From: Candidatus Hydrothermarchaeum profundi
Lineage (GTDB): Archaea > Hydrothermarchaeota > Hydrothermarchaeia > Hydrothermarchaeales > Hydrothermarchaeaceae
Reading direction: 5' to 3'
Length of the DNA: 64,000 nucleotides
Assembly (NCBI GenBank): GCA_002011125.2
Contig: MTMF02000009.1
Span: 62,001 to 126,000 of the forward strand
The stretch's first letter is position 1; each line of letters begins with the position of its first letter. The translations under genes and the position numbers were made by a program. Of the stretch, positions 15,451-23,232 are shown in pieces. The notes under the pieces were generated by a model. That model had not been told where the DNA came from, made no database searches, and was given only the letters and a program-made list of their open reading frames with translations.

Positions 15451-17394
15451 ATGGAAGCCAATTTATATATTAAAGATATTGGAGGATTAAGAGGAGAGAG
15501 GGTTTTTAAATTAAAAAAAGGAAAGTTAAATTTAATTGAAGCTTCAAATAGTGGCGGAAAAACTTCCGTTATAAAGGCATTAACTGCTGTTTTATCAATA
15601 CCTCCAGATGGTTATCTTGATTTATATACCGATAAAGAAGCTAGGAAACTTGGCATTAAAAGCGAAGAGCGTAATCCACAACAGGGATTTGTTAATATAC
15701 ATGCAAAAGAGGGAACTGTCAGATTAGAAATAAATGATAAAACTGAGACATATCGTGTCAAACAAAGTGGTGAACATATAGAGTTGCCACAAGAAGGGGA
15801 TCAAAGATTCCTCTTAGCTGGAATATTATCTAATGATAGTAGGATATTAAGACAACTAAGGGGATTAGATGAAGAATACGAACCCGAAGATTTTAAATGG
15901 GCAGTTACACAACTTTCATTTGCAAAAAATTACGATGAAATAAGGGACTATCTTCTGACTAAAAAAGAGGACCTATTAGAGAAAGAATATGCTGCAGAGA
16001 GAAAAATCGAACAATTAGCAAGTTTGGACATAGAACGGCAAAAATTGCTGAAGAAAAGAGATAAACTTGATAAAGAATTAAAAGAATTGGGAGCCAAATT
16101 TAAAGGTATTAAAGATCCTATTAGAAAAAGAAAAGACTTAACCGACAACATAAATAAATACGAAGAATTTAAAGGAAAAAAAATTGGAGAAATAAAAAAG
16201 AAAAAAGATGAAATAAAAAACTTAGAAAAGAAACTAAGTGTATTAGATAAAAAAATTAAAGAAAAAAACAAAGAATTAAAAAATATACAAATTGAAGCTT
16301 TAGAAAAAGAAAATAAGATAAAAAAGGAAGAAAATGAGGAAAAAATTACTAAACTTAAAGAAAAACGAAGCGGAATAGATGGTCTTCTAAATTTATTTGT
16401 AACTGCTCAATCTAGTTTAAGAGGAACATCCGAGGAGATTATTTGCCCTTTATGCAACGACGGAACTATAAGTTATAAGGAAGTTGAATCGAGATTAAAG
16501 GATTTGCGGGCTCAAAAGGACAAAATAAGTAGTGAAATTAAAAATCTAAATTTGGAAAATATTCGATTATCTCAGGAATTACAAAAACAAGTGGACTACC
16601 GAGATAAGTTAAAAAGGGAACTTCGTGATCTTGAAGGCGAAAAATATCATCTAAACAAAGCATTGAACGAACGGAAAATGGAATTAGGCCAACTACAATA
16701 CGATATAGAACAGCATAATCAAATGATTTCAAAATGGAAAAAACAGTTAGAGATTCTAAGAAGTAAAATTAGTTCAGAAGATGAGGAACTCGATAAACTA
16801 TACACCAAAAAAGAGAGAGAAAGAGCAGAAGTTTCAGTCCGTATAAGTGATATTAACCGAGAGTTAGAAGAATCTTCTATGGAAGTAGACGGAGATATAG
16901 TTGAACCAAAAATTGCTAAACAGATCTATGAGAAGTGGATTGAATATATCGAAAATAAAATAGAATTTACTAAAAAAAGAGCAGATGAGCAAAGACAAGA
17001 AGCTGCTAAGCAATTTAATGCTAATATAAATGAGCTGATGGCTGAATTAGGATTTAAAGAATTTAGAAATATTAAACTAAACAATAATTACCAATTATAT
17101 GTTGAAAGGCTTAAAGAAAAAACTGGAGAGTATGTTCCACAACAAGTTAAGAGCTTGAGTACATCTGAAAAATTGACAATCGCTATGATATTGCAAATCG
17201 CTTTAAAGGAAACATATCTCCCGAATACTAACTTTTTCATTTTAGATGATATAATCTCAGATTTTGATGAAGATAGAAAAAATATAGTATTAAATTACTT
17301 ATTGAACAAAGCTAAAGAAAAAGATTGGTTTATTGTAGCTACAAATCTGATTGAAGAAGATAAACCTGTAGAAATTCGATATTTTGGAGGGTAG
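15451..17394 (+). CDS. Zinc-hook SMC/Rad50-like ATPase
   Basis: A 647-residue ABC-type ATPase of the SMC/Rad50 class. Walker A is ASNSGGKT (31-38). Two long coiled-coil arms (about 165-320 and 340-510) meet at CPLC (332-335), a Rad50-type zinc hook almost exactly at the midpoint. The signature is SLSTSEKLT, and Walker B is FFILDD (595-600), followed by a conserved Asp and a switch-like ATN. It is shorter than true Rad50 (about 880) and no mre11 is adjacent. It resembles the archaea-specific SMC-related proteins. It probably dimerises to bind or tether DNA. It is in an operon with an AAA+ motor and zinc-ribbon proteins. Confidence 0.85.
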   Translation: MEANLYIKDIGGLRGERVFKLKKGKLNLIEASNSGGKTSVIKALTAVLSIPPDGYLDLYTDKEARKLGIKSEERNPQQGFVNIHAKEGTVRLEINDKTETYRVKQSGEHIELPQEGDQRFLLAGILSNDSRILRQLRGLDEEYEPEDFKWAVTQLSFAKNYDEIRDYLLTKKEDLLEKEYAAERKIEQLASLDIERQKLLKKRDKLDKELKELGAKFKGIKDPIRKRKDLTDNINKYEEFKGKKIGEIKKKKDEIKNLEKKLSVLDKKIKEKNKELKNIQIEALEKENKIKKEENEEKITKLKEKRSGIDGLLNLFVTAQSSLRGTSEEIICPLCNDGTISYKEVESRLKDLRAQKDKISSEIKNLNLENIRLSQELQKQVDYRDKLKRELRDLEGEKYHLNKALNERKMELGQLQYDIEQHNQMISKWKKQLEILRSKISSEDEELDKLYTKKERERAEVSVRISDINRELEESSMEVDGDIVEPKIAKQIYEKWIEYIENKIEFTKKRADEQRQEAAKQFNANINELMAELGFKEFRNIKLNNNYQLYVERLKEKTGEYVPQQVKSLSTSEKLTIAMILQIALKETYLPNTNFFILDDIISDFDEDRKNIVLNYLLNKAKEKDWFIVATNLIEEDKPVEIRYFGG

Positions 17395-17395
17395 G

Positions 17396-18202
17396 ATGAA
17401 TTGTCGAATTTGTGGCATTGAATTAGAAGATTTAACTTCAAAACTATGTAAAAAATGTGATTTAACATTATTTCAAATTTTAGATATCATAGAGATATAT
17501 GTAAAAGAAAAAAATCCTCCAGAGTGGCTAACTAATGCCGTGCAAGAGTTAGCATGGATATATCAGGCATATCCAAGGACTGCCGGATATTTTAACACAG
17601 CAGTTGAAATCCTCGAAATTTTTACTATTTTTGGGGCAAGTGAAATACCATTGAAAGAAATAAAAGAAGTCAATTATACTTCTCTCCCGACTAATAAAGT
17701 ACTCTCATTTCTAGAAGAAGCTCTATTGATCGAAAGAGATAATGAAGTAATACGGCCTGGAAAACTTACTAAAAAACTTCAAGAAATTAGGTGGGAAGGT
17801 TATAAAATGGATTCACCTGAAATGGAAAAAAAAATTTTAGAGATTCATGGAATTCTTACTGTTGCATTGACAAAATCATTGATTCAAACCGGATTTTATA
17901 TACCAAGAGGAGCATTAGCTATTTTTGATATGTTATCACATCATATCCTTACCAGCGGTAAAAAGATTGATCCGATACTTTCAAATTATTCTATAGATTT
18001 AGCAACAATAAAATTACCTATTAGGCAAAGACTTCGTTTGATACGCACTATGTCGGGATTTGTAAATGGTAAAACAAAAATTATTTCGGATAATACTGAA
18101 AAAGGAGAAAAACCACTCAAGCCGGTTATAATTAAGTATCTAGAAAAAGAATTTGAGAGATATAGAGAACGTGAAAGAGAACGTGAAAGAGAATTGCTTT
18201 AA
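17396..18202 (+). CDS. Zinc-ribbon/winged-helix-like protein F of the ATPase operon
   Basis: Last operon gene, with its ATG at 17396, one base after the SMC-like stop and with GGAGGG just upstream. The 268-residue product repeats the plan of the first operon protein. It has an N-terminal zinc ribbon (CRICG and CKKC), a middle wHTH-like region (about 80-135) ending in the LTKKLQEI helix, a helical bundle with IRQRLRLIRTMSGF (compare RGRIIRSLQTIDGKF in the first protein), and an ERERERERE tail. The two are probably divergent paralogues. Role inferred as adaptor or DNA-binding subunit. Confidence 0.7.
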   Translation: MNCRICGIELEDLTSKLCKKCDLTLFQILDIIEIYVKEKNPPEWLTNAVQELAWIYQAYPRTAGYFNTAVEILEIFTIFGASEIPLKEIKEVNYTSLPTNKVLSFLEEALLIERDNEVIRPGKLTKKLQEIRWEGYKMDSPEMEKKILEIHGILTVALTKSLIQTGFYIPRGALAIFDMLSHHILTSGKKIDPILSNYSIDLATIKLPIRQRLRLIRTMSGFVNGKTKIISDNTEKGEKPLKPVIIKYLEKEFERYRERERERERELL

Positions 18203-18236
18203 TATATCTTAATTTGGGTAATCCTTGATACAAGGA

Positions 18237-18244
18237 TTTATATG
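18237..18244 (+). promoter_or_regulatory. TATA box of the PAPS-reductase-like gene
   Basis: TTTATATG centred about 30 bp before the ATG at 18271 indicates an independent, leaderless transcript. The PAPS-reductase gene is therefore not simply the seventh gene of the preceding operon. Confidence 0.55.
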
Positions 18245-18270
18245 CTACTTCTTTTATTATTATTTATTGG

Positions 18271-19557
18271 ATGGAAGAAAAGGAAAGTTCTGCAATAGCG
18301 TGGTTGCTCGAAGTTTCTTCAGTTTCTTCTAATAAATATATGGATATCGAGGCACCACAACTGGGTTGTAAAAAAATTATAGGTTCTAATTCGCCAGATT
18401 TTTTAGAGAAAATCAGAGAAGATTTTCCAGATATACATAAAGTTGCTAAGCGTAATTTTAAAAATTTAGCTGTTAGCTTTTCCGGCGGAAAAGATAGTTT
18501 AGTGGTTCTTGACTTAGCAGAGCGTGTGGGAATAAAAAAAGCTGTATTTTCGAATACAACTATTGAGTTTGACCAAACCGTAGATTACGTAGAGTTTTTG
18601 AACGATTTTTATAGTTTAAATATTGACATCGTAACTCCCCCACGTAATTTCTTTGAGTTAGTTGAAGACTTAGGATTCCCTTCTAGACGTTTTAGGTGGT
18701 GTTGTGAAGTAATTAAATTTGGACCTTTAGCAAAGTATGCTAGAGAGAATAACATAGATGGCTTCATCACTGGATTACGAAAAGAAGAATCCACTAGGAG
18801 GAAAGGTTATCAAAAGATAGACTATAATCCTGTTGTTCCTGTACCTCAGATAAATCCAATCCTAGATTGGTCGGAATCAGATGTGTGGAACTATATTAAA
18901 ACATATAAGTTACCATATAACCCTTTATATGATTATTTTGACAGGATAGGTTGCTGGTGCTGTCCTTATAGGACAAAAAAAGAGTGGGAAAAAATGAAAG
19001 CGATAATACCAGATAAAATTAAAAAACTTGAGGATAGGCTACAGAAATATGCTGAAAAACTAGGTATAGGTGATAAAGAGAAATTTATATATCAGTATGG
19101 TTGGACAGCTTGGACTCCTCCCTTAAAAAAAATAACAAGTGGAGTTTTTTATTCCATTAAAAATTCAAGTTCTGAGAGTATAGAAATTATATTTCTAGGG
19201 GACAGTGAAAGCCAGATAAATAAAATTAAAAATCTACTCTGGATTTTAACAGACGATTATGAAGTAATCGGAGAAGGCTATCATAAAAAAATCAGAATAA
19301 ATCTAGACGGACATCCAAGAAAAAAAATAAAGATTTTAATTGAAAAAGCATTAAATTGTATTAAATGCGGGGCGTGTACTGCGTTATGTGAGAGGAATGC
19401 TTTATATTTAGTAGATAATGGAATAAGCGTTAATCGGAAATTATGTACACATTGTTTAAAATGTTTGAACACTGGTAGTAAGAGTTCAATTAGAGGAGCT
19501 TGTATTGCTAGAAATTATCTCCGTAGTCGAAATACATTAAATCAACTTATAAAATAA
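18271..19557 (+). CDS. PAPS-reductase-family protein with C-terminal ferredoxin domain
   Basis: A 428-residue PP-loop enzyme. SGGKDS (71-76) binds the adenylyl group, RWCCEVIK (142-149) and GCWCCPYR (227-234) are the Cys-rich segments of archaeal PAPS-reductase relatives, and two ferredoxin-like clusters lie at Cys363/366/369/373 and Cys392/395/398/411. Full-length archaeal relatives often start with a zinc ribbon, which this protein lacks. Family members include true sulfate-activation reductases and tRNA- or DNA-thiolating enzymes (DndC, TtuA-like), so the substrate is open. It has its own TATA box and follows the SMC/AAA operon, and no cysteine desulfurase is nearby. Confidence 0.8.
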   Translation: MEEKESSAIAWLLEVSSVSSNKYMDIEAPQLGCKKIIGSNSPDFLEKIREDFPDIHKVAKRNFKNLAVSFSGGKDSLVVLDLAERVGIKKAVFSNTTIEFDQTVDYVEFLNDFYSLNIDIVTPPRNFFELVEDLGFPSRRFRWCCEVIKFGPLAKYARENNIDGFITGLRKEESTRRKGYQKIDYNPVVPVPQINPILDWSESDVWNYIKTYKLPYNPLYDYFDRIGCWCCPYRTKKEWEKMKAIIPDKIKKLEDRLQKYAEKLGIGDKEKFIYQYGWTAWTPPLKKITSGVFYSIKNSSSESIEIIFLGDSESQINKIKNLLWILTDDYEVIGEGYHKKIRINLDGHPRKKIKILIEKALNCIKCGACTALCERNALYLVDNGISVNRKLCTHCLKCLNTGSKSSIRGACIARNYLRSRNTLNQLIK

Positions 19558-19875
19558 AGATGGAAAATAGTTGGTTATGCGAAAAGTGTATTTTTATTCT
19601 CCTTTATCATCTATACTCCCTGGGTACTGGCGTATCCTCTAGGGCAGTCTTGAGGATGCTGATAGCTTTCTCCTTTATTTCTCTAAGACGCTAGTGTTAT
19701 GCTTCCTTTGACTCAACGGGATAGAGCAAACCTGTAAAGCTTCTCACTTCCTACCTTTAGAAACCTAGAATATGAAACTTTATCCCAAACTGAACGGTCT
19801 GTATAAGAATTTGTGGAACTCTGCAATCGAAACTCTTAAATATACATAATATATATAAATGTATACTATTTGTAT
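19558..19875. other. Intergenic stretch with a decayed minus-strand reading frame
   Basis: This 318-nt gap contains no intact gene. On the minus strand, 19750-19607 translates to two protein-like pieces (VRSFTGLLYPVESKEA, then RLREIKEKAISILKTALE) separated by TAA and TAG codons in the same frame, which looks like the tail of a decayed gene. The right end (19837-19865) is an AT-rich promoter region with ATATATATAA for the gene at 19876. Confidence 0.35.
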
Positions 19876-20088
19876 ATGACAAAAGATAATATTGTGCATA
19901 TTCGCTTGGAAGATTCACATAAAAAGTTGCTTGATGAATTCCAGCCTTACTTTGGAAATTCCACTGGTAAGGTAATAGTAAATTTAGCATTAAGATGGAT
20001 TGAAGCTAATTTAACTAACCCAAATATTGTAGAGCTAGCTAAGAAAAAAGCGATTAAGCTACAGGTGGGAGGAAGAGATAGTGAATAA
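19876..20088 (+). CDS. CopG/RHH-like DNA-binding protein
   Basis: A 70-residue protein starting at the ATG at 19876, about 25 bp after an ATATATATAA box, so leaderless. An upstream in-frame TTG is rejected for that reason. IVHIRLED (strand) is followed by two helices with the GNSTGKVIVNLALRWI turn, in keeping with ribbon-helix-helix proteins. The C-terminal tail is basic. The next gene overlaps its stop by eight bases, so they form a two-gene unit reminiscent of an antitoxin with its partner. Confidence 0.6.
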   Translation: MTKDNIVHIRLEDSHKKLLDEFQPYFGNSTGKVIVNLALRWIEANLTNPNIVELAKKKAIKLQVGGRDSE

Positions 20089-20392
20089 AAAAATTCCTAC
20101 GATCCAGGTAATAACCAAGAAAATTAATGTCAAGAAATTCATTGAGGACGAGTTCTATTATGACCGTAAGGAGAAGGAGATCAGAAGAGAGGTTAAGAGA
20201 AACGCTGACATCGTGATCGTCAATTTAAAGCCCGACCAGAAGATCAAGGACCTATGGGTGCTGGAGATGTTGTTGCATCTCCAACGTGAGTTCTCCGACA
20301 TAGTGATTATACCAGACTCGGATATGCCTATTGAGGAGCTCGAGGACTGGTTTGGGATATTCAGACCAAAGGAGGTATTGAAAGCCTGTTAG
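20081..20392 (+). CDS. Hypothetical protein coupled to an RHH gene, 103 aa
   Basis: It starts at a GTG inside the last codons of the RHH gene, with a GGAGGAAGA site upstream. The 103-residue acidic/basic protein has an alpha/beta pattern with a hydrophobic strand IVIVNL and a second strand IVIIPDSDMP, and no nuclease or kinase motif. It is not a recognised toxin family. The overlap suggests co-function with the RHH protein. Its 3' end overlaps the convergent DpdA-like gene by four bases. Confidence 0.55.
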   Translation: MNKKIPTIQVITKKINVKKFIEDEFYYDRKEKEIRREVKRNADIVIVNLKPDQKIKDLWVLEMLLHLQREFSDIVIIPDSDMPIEELEDWFGIFRPKEVLKAC

Positions 20393-21480
20393 ACCAGTTT
20401 TGAGAAAAACTCGTAAGCATAATATTTACTTTCTATGTATTGAAGGGCGGATTCTCTGGGATCATTTATCAGCTCTCTAAGTTTTTGGGATTCTCTATTA
20501 TACGCTACAGCCTCATGTGCTCTTGTGAAGTAAGGTTCTTGGCTATAATTCTCTATGATGTCTATCATTGTATACCTTCCGCAAAAAGGACATTCACAGT
20601 AATCAGACAAATACAAATCCCTGCCCTCATTCAATTCTGCCATAAACCCCCATGGATAGGTCCCGTAATCCGTTGGATTATAGTAGCGATGCCGTTCCAT
20701 AGCGGTCTTTTTACTTGGAGCACCTCTGCCGAGTTTCACGGGAAAGCTGATCGTATCGATTCCAAACCTATTAATACCGATGCCAGGGGTTCCATCTCTC
20801 TCAATAAGCTTATAACTTCTTGGAGTTGAAAACGAGTGAACCCAGACCTTCTTTTTTTTGTTTTTCCTTAGCAGATCTCTAACACCGTAAAGGAGTCTTT
20901 TTATTACTCTCTGCTCTCTCAGATTAACGCCTACACAGTCAATCCAGTTCATCTTCTTGTTAATCAAGTCAAAATCACTTTTTTTACATGCAACGGCCAT
21001 TATCGGCCTTCCGCCTCCATATCTCTTAAAATACTTAATACCACTAATAAGGGCTTGTGAATAATTCTGGTTGTTGAAAAAATTGGGGATTTCTAGGACT
21101 TGAGCATTTGATTCAACTTGAGCTTTCAACAATTTTTCCAAAGTCATTTGATTTAGACTAGTAATGCTTCTGGGGAACTCGAAATGGATAATTCTAGTAT
21201 TTACAGACTCATCTAGTATTTTATTGTTTAGAGCTTCCTTGAAATACTCAAACTTACTATCATCCCTAAGTTGTACAGTCAGATCCTTAGTAATCCAATT
21301 AACCTGCACACCTAAGTTCCTTAAAGGACTAAACGCTGTTCTTGTAATAGGATAAAATTTTTTGATAGAAGTTATATCAGTCTGAGTCAAGAAGTTTGTA
21401 GGAGTTTTGATTTCAAAGCCGCCTATATTTAAGATACCGCTACGGCCGCCTTGTTCGGCCGCAACCACATCGAACAACAT
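20389..21480 (-). CDS. TGT-superfamily protein, DpdA-like
   Basis: A 363-residue protein with TIM-barrel features of tRNA-guanine transglycosylases. FEIKTPTNF sits near the N terminus, GGGRPIMAVAC in the barrel, RFGIDTISFP (239-247) at the position of the TGT GVDxFD strand, and a zinc site is at Cys295, Cys297, Cys300 and His322. The usual Asp after GID is replaced, and the length is well below archaeal ArcTGT, which has extra PUA domains. This fits DpdA, which inserts 7-deazaguanine bases into DNA. No other dpd gene is adjacent, so the DNA-modification role is inferred from family resemblance. Confidence 0.65.
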   Translation of the reverse strand: MLFDVVAAEQGGRSGILNIGGFEIKTPTNFLTQTDITSIKKFYPITRTAFSPLRNLGVQVNWITKDLTVQLRDDSKFEYFKEALNNKILDESVNTRIIHFEFPRSITSLNQMTLEKLLKAQVESNAQVLEIPNFFNNQNYSQALISGIKYFKRYGGGRPIMAVACKKSDFDLINKKMNWIDCVGVNLREQRVIKRLLYGVRDLLRKNKKKKVWVHSFSTPRSYKLIERDGTPGIGINRFGIDTISFPVKLGRGAPSKKTAMERHRYYNPTDYGTYPWGFMAELNEGRDLYLSDYCECPFCGRYTMIDIIENYSQEPYFTRAHEAVAYNRESQKLRELINDPRESALQYIESKYYAYEFFSKLV

Positions 21481-21534
21481 CCCATCACCCTAATTTTAAA
21501 ATAGGTATATCTATCTAATAAACTTTTATGTGCC

Positions 21535-21675
21535 TTACTTCTTCTTTTTAGGAACATTCCAGTAAGGAGATTTGCATTTGGGACATACCCGGGGTTCTTC
21601 TTCCTTTCGAGGGATCCACTCGTGACCGCATCTCTCGCATTTATAACCTTCTACAGTGAGTTGTATCTTTCCCAT
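21535..21675 (-). CDS. Small zinc-ribbon protein
   Basis: A 46-residue protein with two CxxC knuckles (CERCG and CPKC), one strand pair between them and a Lys-rich tail, the pattern of free-standing zinc ribbons (rubredoxin-like or transcription-factor-like). An upstream TATA-like CTTATATATTATAA (about 21691-21706) fits a short-leader start. It lies upstream of the DpdA-like gene on the same strand, 54 nt away, and may be co-transcribed with it. It is too short for standard gene calling. Confidence 0.65.
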   Translation of the reverse strand: MGKIQLTVEGYKCERCGHEWIPRKEEEPRVCPKCKSPYWNVPKKKK

Positions 21676-21793
21676 GACGGTATAATCTATTACTTTATAA
21701 TATATAAGTCTTACTATATGTTTTTAACCGTAAAATTTAAATACTACTTACTCATATAGTAATATACCACAAAGTAATATATTTAGAGTAATT

Positions 21794-21827
21794 AGGGGCG
21801 ATGCTCCGCCAAGACGCAATCGCCCCT
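21794..21827 (+). repeat. Hairpin before the transposase start
   Basis: AGGGGCGAT (21794-21802) pairs perfectly with ATCGCCCCT (21819-21827), with a 16-nt loop. The second arm ends one base before the ATG at 21829. In transcripts entering from outside it would fold next to the start codon and could limit transposase translation, a known IS safeguard. It is also a possible part of the element's left end. Confidence 0.6.
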
Positions 21828-21828
21828 T

Positions 21829-23217
21829 ATGGAGCCCGAATCCATGAAAGAAACAAGCCCCACAGAGAGAGATATAAGATTTAACGGTGAAAAAGATTTC
21901 TCTAAAGAGCCTGGGAAAAGTTATACCGCTAGTTACAACTTTAAGACCTTCACCTCAAAGATTAGAATTGAGGAGAACAAGAAATCCAGATCTAAACACA
22001 CCGAATATGCTGGCCTTCTTGCTGTAGCAGGGGCTTGGGAAGCTCTAGAGTTAGATCAGCATATACGAGAAGCGGGGATAGTTAAGAAGAGAGGGCATCC
22101 TGCTGAGAGCTTAACTTTTGCCTCTGTAGTAAGACCTTTGATAGAGGCCAAGTCCACGTTGGCGATGAGCGAGAAGCTAAAGAATGACGATTTCCTGACC
22201 AAGTTACGCTTCGGGTCCCCACCTGATCAGCGGACTCATAACAGGTTCATCCAATCCTTAAATCTAGATCAGATAAATTCATTGAATAATTTAGTTGTCC
22301 GAGAATTGCAGAACTTCAAGAAATGGAGGGCCAAGAAAGATGGGTTTTTACTTGTTGATCTCACTGCTATTCACGTTCATGGAAAAAATTATGAGAACGT
22401 AAAGAAGCTCTATGATGCATCATTAGAGAAAGTGGTTACCGGCTATGAACCAATGGTTTTATCATATACGGATGGACATAAATTCTATCCAGTGGCCTTT
22501 CTTACTCAGGAGAAAAAGACAGACTCATTGCCCTCACTCATAAAGAAGTCTTGGAACTTTTTAGGCACTAAGGTAAACAAAATTGTATTTGATGGCGGAT
22601 TCTATAGCATTCCTTTGTTTAACGAGCTGGATGATATGGGCATAATCTTTGTCACCAAGCCTAGGAAAAACTCCCAAGTCTTTTACGGAATCCATATGCT
22701 GACCTTTGAGAAGCTTTCAACCGAGTGGATAAAGAAAGTCAAGTATTCCCGAAAATATGGGTGGCGTTATGCAGAATGGAAGGCATATTTGCCGAGATTT
22801 GGTGAAATCAAAATTGTAAAGCTACTAGATAAAAATCAAGAAGTATTGCTCATTACTAATGACGAAGATATGCCAGCAGAGGAGGTTATAAAGGCCTACA
22901 AGATGCGCTGGCAAACAGAGACAATGTTCAGAGAGTGCAAGCAGAATCTCGGGCTAAACAACCTGCCTACTGGCAAGTTCTCGGGGATTATAGCTCATAT
23001 CTTCTTTGTCTTACTAGGCTACATACTAATATCCCTTTTTAAGAGGGTTGAGAAAGACTTTAACGGTAGAAGCATCTCCACAATTATAAGAATGCTTATC
23101 AGGGTGACCGCAGATATTATAAGGAGTGGAAGGGAGATCGTGGTCTCGATAGTGTGTGGGTTCAAATATTACTATCTCCTCTTCACAGAAAGATTGCGTA
23201 GTCTATTAGAAAAATAA
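21829..23217 (+). CDS. IS4-type DDE transposase
   Basis: A 462-residue transposase. DDE catalytic residues are Asp177 (FLLVDLTA), Asp255 (IVFDGGFY) and Glu364 inside Y-(2)-R-(3)-E-(6)-K (Tyr357, Arg360, Glu364, Lys371), the IS4-family signature. The C terminus carries hydrophobic stretches as in related archaeal elements. The frame is intact. The stop is only 15 nt before the start of the RNase J-like gene, whose ribosome site fills the gap, so there is little space for a right terminal repeat. A left-end hairpin overlaps the start region. I did not find matching inverted ends or a target duplication. Confidence 0.85.
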   Translation: MEPESMKETSPTERDIRFNGEKDFSKEPGKSYTASYNFKTFTSKIRIEENKKSRSKHTEYAGLLAVAGAWEALELDQHIREAGIVKKRGHPAESLTFASVVRPLIEAKSTLAMSEKLKNDDFLTKLRFGSPPDQRTHNRFIQSLNLDQINSLNNLVVRELQNFKKWRAKKDGFLLVDLTAIHVHGKNYENVKKLYDASLEKVVTGYEPMVLSYTDGHKFYPVAFLTQEKKTDSLPSLIKKSWNFLGTKVNKIVFDGGFYSIPLFNELDDMGIIFVTKPRKNSQVFYGIHMLTFEKLSTEWIKKVKYSRKYGWRYAEWKAYLPRFGEIKIVKLLDKNQEVLLITNDEDMPAEEVIKAYKMRWQTETMFRECKQNLGLNNLPTGKFSGIIAHIFFVLLGYILISLFKRVEKDFNGRSISTIIRMLIRVTADIIRSGREIVVSIVCGFKYYYLLFTERLRSLLEK

Positions 23218-23232
23218 GGGAGGTGAAATATC

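Noticed and set aside
15451-17394. True Rad50 of the Mre11-Rad50 complex
   Set aside because: The protein is shorter than Rad50, has no mre11 or herA/nurA beside it, and keeps company with zinc-ribbon and AAA+ genes.
13346-19557. A complete Dnd phosphorothioation system
   Set aside because: There is an SMC-like ATPase and a PAPS-reductase-like gene, but no DndA/IscS, DndB or DndE, and the PAPS gene has a separate promoter. The ATPase also carries a Rad50-type zinc hook. It remains only a loose similarity.
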